Positions 59,447 through 64,000 of a stretch of 64,000 bases of DNA are shown here, one piece after another. Position 1 is the stretch's first letter. Every line of letters starts with the position of its first letter. Origin of the DNA: REEB509 sp049314555 (GTDB lineage: Bacteria > Pseudomonadota > Alphaproteobacteria > Caulobacterales > Aquidulcibacteraceae); contig JBMOEW010000010.1 in the NCBI GenBank assembly GCA_049314555.1, positions 1 through 64,000 on the forward strand, written 5' to 3'. The translations under genes were made by a program, and so were the position numbers. The notes under the pieces are model-generated. The model made no database searches, was not told where the DNA came from, and was given only the letters and a program-made list of their open reading frames with translations.

Positions 59447-62400
59447 CTACTCTGCTGCGGTGCGGGCGGTGTCGTCCAGGGGGTGCGACAGGCGCGAGCG
59501 CATTTCATTGGGTACGATTTGCCAGAACGATCGCAGCGCGGCCGGCCAATCCGCCAAAAGACCATCTGCCAAGGGCGATTTGGTTCGCTGATGGTGCTCA
59601 AGCACCAAGGCGTGCAGCACAGTTGCCCAATACCGCGTTCCAAGGCGGTTGAGGGTGACGGTATCTGGGTTGGTTCTGACTTGCAGCGTGTTATGCGGAT
59701 CATAGACAAAGGCCATGCCGCCGGTCATGCCGGCGGCGAAATTGTCGCCCATGGGACCGAGGATGGCCACTGTTCCACCGGTCATGTATTCACAGCCGTT
59801 AGCCCCGCACCCTTCAACGACCGCGGTGGCTCCGGAGTTTCGCACTGCGAAACGCTCCCCGGCTTGGCCTGCGGCAAACAGTTTCCCGCTTGTAGCTCCG
59901 TAGAGCACGGTGTTGCCAATAATGACGTTTTGCGCGCCGTTGATTGCGTGGCGCTCGGGGCGCAAGGTTATCAACCCGCCCGATAGACCTTTTCCCACAT
60001 AGTCATTGGCGTCGCCGGTGACATCCAAGGCAATGCCCTGGCACAAAAACGCACCGAGCGACTGGCCAGCGGAGCCGGTCAACTTGACCGTCAATCTGGC
60101 TTCCGGGAGCTTGTGCATGCCATGCCGGCGCGTCACTTCGGAGGAGGCCCGCGCGCCGATCGCGCGCTGCGTATTGCGGACGCTGTAATCCAGGCAGAGT
60201 TTTTCGCCGCGATCGAAGAAGGCTGCACCGTCCCGCAGGATCTGGGCATCGAGGGTGTCGCGGACTTCGGTCCGGCCTTGCCGGGTGCAGTATGGCGGGT
60301 ACGGACTGTCTACCTGGACCAGAAGCGGGTTCAGATCCAGGTCGTCGAGGTGTTCGGCCCCGCGGCTGATCTGCTCGATCAGGTCTGTGCGGCCGATGAT
60401 TTCATCAAGCCTGCGAAAGCCGATCTGCGCCAGAAGTTCGCGCACTTCCATGGCGATGAAGGTCATGAGGTTGATGACCTTTTCTGGCGTGCCGGTGAAC
60501 TTCTTGCGGAGCGCTTCGTCCTGGGTGCAAACCCCAACCGGGCAGGTGTTGGAATGGCACTGGCGCACCATGATGCACCCCATTGCCACTAGGCTTGCGG
60601 TGCCAATGCCAAACTCTTCGGCGCCCAGCATGGCTGCCACGACGATGTCTCGGCCCGTGCGCAGGCCACCATCGGTGCGCAGTTTCACGCGGTGGCGCAG
60701 ATTGTTCAGGGTAAGGACTTGATGGGCTTCAGACAGGCCCATTTCCCAGGGTATTCCCGCGTATTTGATCGACGTTTGTGGTGAAGCGCCGGTGCCGCCG
60801 ACATGTCCTGAGATCAAGATCACGTCTGCATTTGCTTTGGCGACACCGGCGGCCACGGTGCCGACGCCAGATTGGGCGACGAGCTTGACGCAAACTTCCG
60901 CGATCGGATTGATCTGTTTCAGATCATAGATGAGCTGGGCCAAATCTTCGATCGAGTAGATATCGTGGTGGGGTGGTGGCGAAATCAGCATGACGCCCGG
61001 TGTGGCGTGGCGCAGGCGGGCGATCATCTCGGTCACTTTGAAGCCAGGAAGCTGGCCGCCTTCGCCAGGCTTTGCCCCTTGGGCAACCTTGATCTCAATT
61101 TCGCGGCACTGGTTCAGGTATTCCGCCGTTACGCCAAAGCGGCCTGACGCAACCTGCTTAACTGCCGAGTTTTCGTTATCTCCGTTGGGGTGCGGGGTAT
61201 AACGGTCGCGATCCTCGCCGCCCTCCCCCGAGACGCTTTTTGCGCCGATACGATTCATCGCGATGTTGAGTTTGCCGTGGGCTTCGGGGCTCAGCGCCCC
61301 AAGGCTCATGCCGGGAGTTACAAAGCGCTTGCGGATTTCGTTGATGCTTTCGACTTCGGCGAGCGGGGTTTCCGGGCGCAGACCCTCGCGGATTTCCAAG
61401 AGATCGCGCAACTGGATTGGCTCGCCTAGGCGGCGATCGCGCACCATGGTTGAATACGCCTTGTAGGCCTGGAAATCGTCGTTATCGCACGCCTTTTGGA
61501 GCTGGTGGATTTGCTCGGCCTCCAGGGCGTGGCGCTCCCCTTTGGCGCGCAGCCGATAGAGCCCGCCAACCGGCAAGGCCAGGACCTGTTCGTCAAAGGC
61601 CTTGGTGTTTAATTCGGCGGCTTCCAGAGCCAAGCCATTCAGGCCGATGCCGGAAATGCGGCTTGTAAGGCCTGGGAAAAACTCATCCACCAAGGCGCGC
61701 GAGAGCCCAATGGCTTCGAAGTTCAGGCCTCCGCGATAGGAGCTGATGACCGAAATACCCATCTTGGAGATGATTTTTAAGAGCCCTGAGTCCAAGGCCA
61801 CCTTGTAGTGGGCGCAGGCGACTTCAGCGGAGAGGCCATCGGTGAGGCCGCGGGCGGCGCGATCGGCAATCGCTTCCATGGCCAGATAGGGGTTCACAGT
61901 GGTTGCGCCGCAGCCGATCAGCACGGCGGCGTAGTGGGTGTCCAGGCATTCGGCGGCGCGCACGCTGATCGAACAGAACGAGCGCAACTCCTTTGCCAGC
62001 AAGTGACTGTGGACGCCGCCGGTTACAAGGATCATTGGGCACGCAACGCGCCCCGGGCCTTGTTTCAAATCCGACAGGACTAGGTGGGATCGCCCGGAAA
62101 GAACGGCCTCTTCTGCTTGGGCGCGGATGCGATCGAGGGCGTCCCGTAGGGCTGGGCCCGCCGCTTCTTGGTTGGTTGGGGCCTCAAAGGTGCAGTCGAT
62201 TTCGGCGATCGCATCGCCCAGTTCCGACTGCATGCGTTCAAACATGCCGTTGGTTAGGATCGGGCTTTTAAGCACAAAAACATCGGTTTGGGTTTTGTCC
62301 TGCGCCAGAATGTTTCCAAGGTTTTTGAACCGCGTTGCCAAACTCATCACGCGATCTTCGCGCAGCGGATCGATTGGGGGGTTGGTCACCTGGCTGAAGT

Positions 62401-63985
62401 TTTGTCGAAAATAGTGCGACAACGGCCGATAGTGATCGGACAGCACGGCCAGCGGTGCATCATCGCCCATCGAGCCGATGGCTTCTTTGCCGGTGAGCGA
62501 CATGGGCGACAGGATCAGCTCCAGGTCCTCCAGCGTGAAGCCGGCGGCGTATTGGCGCTGCAGAAGCTCTGCGCGCGTTTCAAACAGGCGCTGGGCCGGA
62601 CCTTCGAGGGTCTTGTCCAGCTCGCGGACGTTGGTAAGCCACTCCTGATAAGGGTGCTTAGCGGCCAGCCAATCGACCACTTCTTCGTGGCGATACAGGC
62701 GCGCTTCATGGGTATCGACGGCGATCATTTCGCCGGCCCCCACCCTGCCCCGTTCAATCACCTGCTCGCTATTGATAGCGCACAGGCCACTCTCAGAACC
62801 AACCACGAGTAAGCCGTCATTGGTCAGTGCAAAACGCAAGGGGCGCAGGCCGTTGCGATCCATGCCAGCCACGGCCCAGCGGCCGTCGAACATGGCCAGG
62901 CCGGCTGGGCCGTCCCACGGCTCCATCACGGCGTTGCAGTAGGCGTAAAGCGCCTTGTGTTCTGCCTTCATGACTTGGCTTTTTGCCCAGGCCTCGGGGA
63001 CCAAAAGCGCCTTCGCCATCGGGGCTGAGCGACCCGCGCGCACCAGCAGTTCAAAGACGTTGTCGAGGGCGGCGGAGTCTGACCCGCCCGGCTGAATGAT
63101 CGGCTTTACGTCTCGGTCTGCGGCCCCAAACGCGTGCGAGGCCATGCGGATCTCATGGCTCTTCATCCAATTGGTATTGCCCTTGAGGGTGTTGATCTCA
63201 CCATTGTGGGCGAGCATCCGGAAGGGTTGGGCCAAGCGCCAGTTCGGAAACGTGTTGGTGGAGTAGCGCTGGTGATAGATCGCCACTGAGCTTTCAAAAC
63301 GCGGATCCTGCAGATCTGGATAAAAGGCATCGATCTGTTCAGCGAGGAACATGCCCTTGTAGATCATGGTCTGGGCGGACAACGAGCACACGTAAAGGTC
63401 GATGTTGGAGGCCAACGCGCGCTTTTCGATCCGCCGGCGACAGATAAACAAGTCCCGGTCGACCGTGACTTCGTCACGATGCAGAGGATCATGGAACATG
63501 ATCTGCTCGATCTCGGGGCGGGTTGCGTTCGCCTTGTCGCCGATTGCTGCGATATCTACTGGGGTTTGACGCCAGCCATAAAGCTTGAAGCCGGCGCGCA
63601 GGACCTCGCTTTCCACGATGATCCGCGCCCGCTCCTGCGAAGCAAAATCCAAGCGTGGCAGGAAGGCTTGGCCCACATAAATGGGGCCGTCTGCCACTTT
63701 GTGGCCGGTCCGCGATGCCACCTCCCGGAAGAAGGCTTGCGGCACATCCAGAAGGATGCCAGCACCGTCGCCGGTCTTGCCATCTGCATCGACGGCTCCG
63801 CGGTGCCACAGGTTTTTCAAGGCGGCGAGCGCCATGGTGACGACATCACGGCGGGGCCTTCCGTCGATGGCCACGATGAGGCCAACGCCGCAGGCATCGT
63901 GTTCGTCTTCGCGACGGTACAAGCCGTCTGCTTCCAGGCGGGCCCGCTCGCGTTCGTATCGTTGAATGTCTTCATCGCCGCTCAT
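59447..63985 (-). CDS. gltB: Glutamate synthase (NADPH), large subunit
   Basis: A 1512-residue enzyme that makes glutamate from glutamine and 2-oxoglutarate in the GS-GOGAT cycle. A 31-residue propeptide ends before ACGVGLIVAIDG, where Cys32 becomes the N-terminal nucleophile of the glutaminase domain. The central and FMN domains follow (GGLRTGRDIVVAAMLGAEEF). The 3Fe-4S ligand set is seen in CIMVRQCHSNTCPVGVC, and the C-terminal glycine-repeat domain has KGLSGGLITLRP and GGTVAILGPMGDNFAAGMTG. It is complete. gltD, the small subunit, is not in the window. The start is 15 bp from the right edge, so its promoter is not visible. Confidence 0.97.
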   Translation of the reverse strand: MSGDEDIQRYERERARLEADGLYRREDEHDACGVGLIVAIDGRPRRDVVTMALAALKNLWHRGAVDADGKTGDGAGILLDVPQAFFREVASRTGHKVADGPIYVGQAFLPRLDFASQERARIIVESEVLRAGFKLYGWRQTPVDIAAIGDKANATRPEIEQIMFHDPLHRDEVTVDRDLFICRRRIEKRALASNIDLYVCSLSAQTMIYKGMFLAEQIDAFYPDLQDPRFESSVAIYHQRYSTNTFPNWRLAQPFRMLAHNGEINTLKGNTNWMKSHEIRMASHAFGAADRDVKPIIQPGGSDSAALDNVFELLVRAGRSAPMAKALLVPEAWAKSQVMKAEHKALYAYCNAVMEPWDGPAGLAMFDGRWAVAGMDRNGLRPLRFALTNDGLLVVGSESGLCAINSEQVIERGRVGAGEMIAVDTHEARLYRHEEVVDWLAAKHPYQEWLTNVRELDKTLEGPAQRLFETRAELLQRQYAAGFTLEDLELILSPMSLTGKEAIGSMGDDAPLAVLSDHYRPLSHYFRQNFSQVTNPPIDPLREDRVMSLATRFKNLGNILAQDKTQTDVFVLKSPILTNGMFERMQSELGDAIAEIDCTFEAPTNQEAAGPALRDALDRIRAQAEEAVLSGRSHLVLSDLKQGPGRVACPMILVTGGVHSHLLAKELRSFCSISVRAAECLDTHYAAVLIGCGATTVNPYLAMEAIADRAARGLTDGLSAEVACAHYKVALDSGLLKIISKMGISVISSYRGGLNFEAIGLSRALVDEFFPGLTSRISGIGLNGLALEAAELNTKAFDEQVLALPVGGLYRLRAKGERHALEAEQIHQLQKACDNDDFQAYKAYSTMVRDRRLGEPIQLRDLLEIREGLRPETPLAEVESINEIRKRFVTPGMSLGALSPEAHGKLNIAMNRIGAKSVSGEGGEDRDRYTPHPNGDNENSAVKQVASGRFGVTAEYLNQCREIEIKVAQGAKPGEGGQLPGFKVTEMIARLRHATPGVMLISPPPHHDIYSIEDLAQLIYDLKQINPIAEVCVKLVAQSGVGTVAAGVAKANADVILISGHVGGTGASPQTSIKYAGIPWEMGLSEAHQVLTLNNLRHRVKLRTDGGLRTGRDIVVAAMLGAEEFGIGTASLVAMGCIMVRQCHSNTCPVGVCTQDEALRKKFTGTPEKVINLMTFIAMEVRELLAQIGFRRLDEIIGRTDLIEQISRGAEHLDDLDLNPLLVQVDSPYPPYCTRQGRTEVRDTLDAQILRDGAAFFDRGEKLCLDYSVRNTQRAIGARASSEVTRRHGMHKLPEARLTVKLTGSAGQSLGAFLCQGIALDVTGDANDYVGKGLSGGLITLRPERHAINGAQNVIIGNTVLYGATSGKLFAAGQAGERFAVRNSGATAVVEGCGANGCEYMTGGTVAILGPMGDNFAAGMTGGMAFVYDPHNTLQVRTNPDTVTLNRLGTRYWATVLHALVLEHHQRTKSPLADGLLADWPAALRSFWQIVPNEMRSRLSHPLDDTARTAAE

Positions 63986-64000
63986 GCTGGGCTTCCTTAG

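Overview
The window looks like the chromosome of a GC-rich alphaproteobacterium, probably of the Caulobacterales/Hyphomonadaceae type. This is inferred from three large TonB-dependent receptors (one Oar-like), a CelD/BcsL-type acetyltransferase, the ftsK-lolA-xthA order, the N-terminus of IF-3 (ARRPYAAPPPSKDGPRVNDE), and GANTC sites clustered at the ftsK start. About 56 protein genes are packed tightly on both strands. I saw no rRNA, tRNA, insertion sequence, prophage or CRISPR array.

Layout. Positions 1-13,000: the N-terminus of a CurA-like reductase, a TonB receptor, an APC permease, a PAP2 phosphatase lipoprotein, a DCC-family protein, a four-gene minus-strand operon built around agmatine deiminase and N-carbamoylputrescine amidase (agmatine to putrescine), and an Oar-like receptor. 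13,400-25,000: an ArnT-like glycosyltransferase, a fused DUF262-DUF1524 (GmrSD-type) nuclease, glutamate racemase, a membrane-anchored metallo-beta-lactamase-fold protein with its metal site erased, a DUF1800-DUF1501-DUF3108 set, and a third TonB receptor. 25,000-36,300: a siroheme-synthase-like protein, mmsB, a GIY-YIG-like small protein, a UbiH-type hydroxylase, amtB, ftsK, lolA, a probable structured small RNA, and xthA. 36,300-49,500: an OmpR-type regulator, crotonase and SDR enzymes, several small membrane or periplasmic proteins, a LytTR regulator, rlmJ, a VUT transporter, and a cold-shock protein with a long YGG/RGG tract. 49,700-64,000: infC with an ATC start, a GT4-GT9 pair for surface polysaccharide, a degenerate transglycosylase, queG, a CDF metal exporter, and gltB.

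Linked functions. Cell envelope and division are well represented: murI, ftsK, lolA, GT39, GT9, GT4 and an apparently inactive GT51-like protein. Nitrogen handling appears as amtB, gltB and the agmatine operon. Queuosine metabolism appears as queG plus a VUT-family transporter.

The items most worth following are a roughly 150-nt small-RNA candidate between lolA and xthA, with its own promoter, four hairpins, C-rich loops and a terminator; several proteins that keep an enzyme fold but have lost catalytic residues (MBL, GT51, GIY-YIG, siroheme synthase); and the cold-shock protein with an hnRNP-like low-complexity region.
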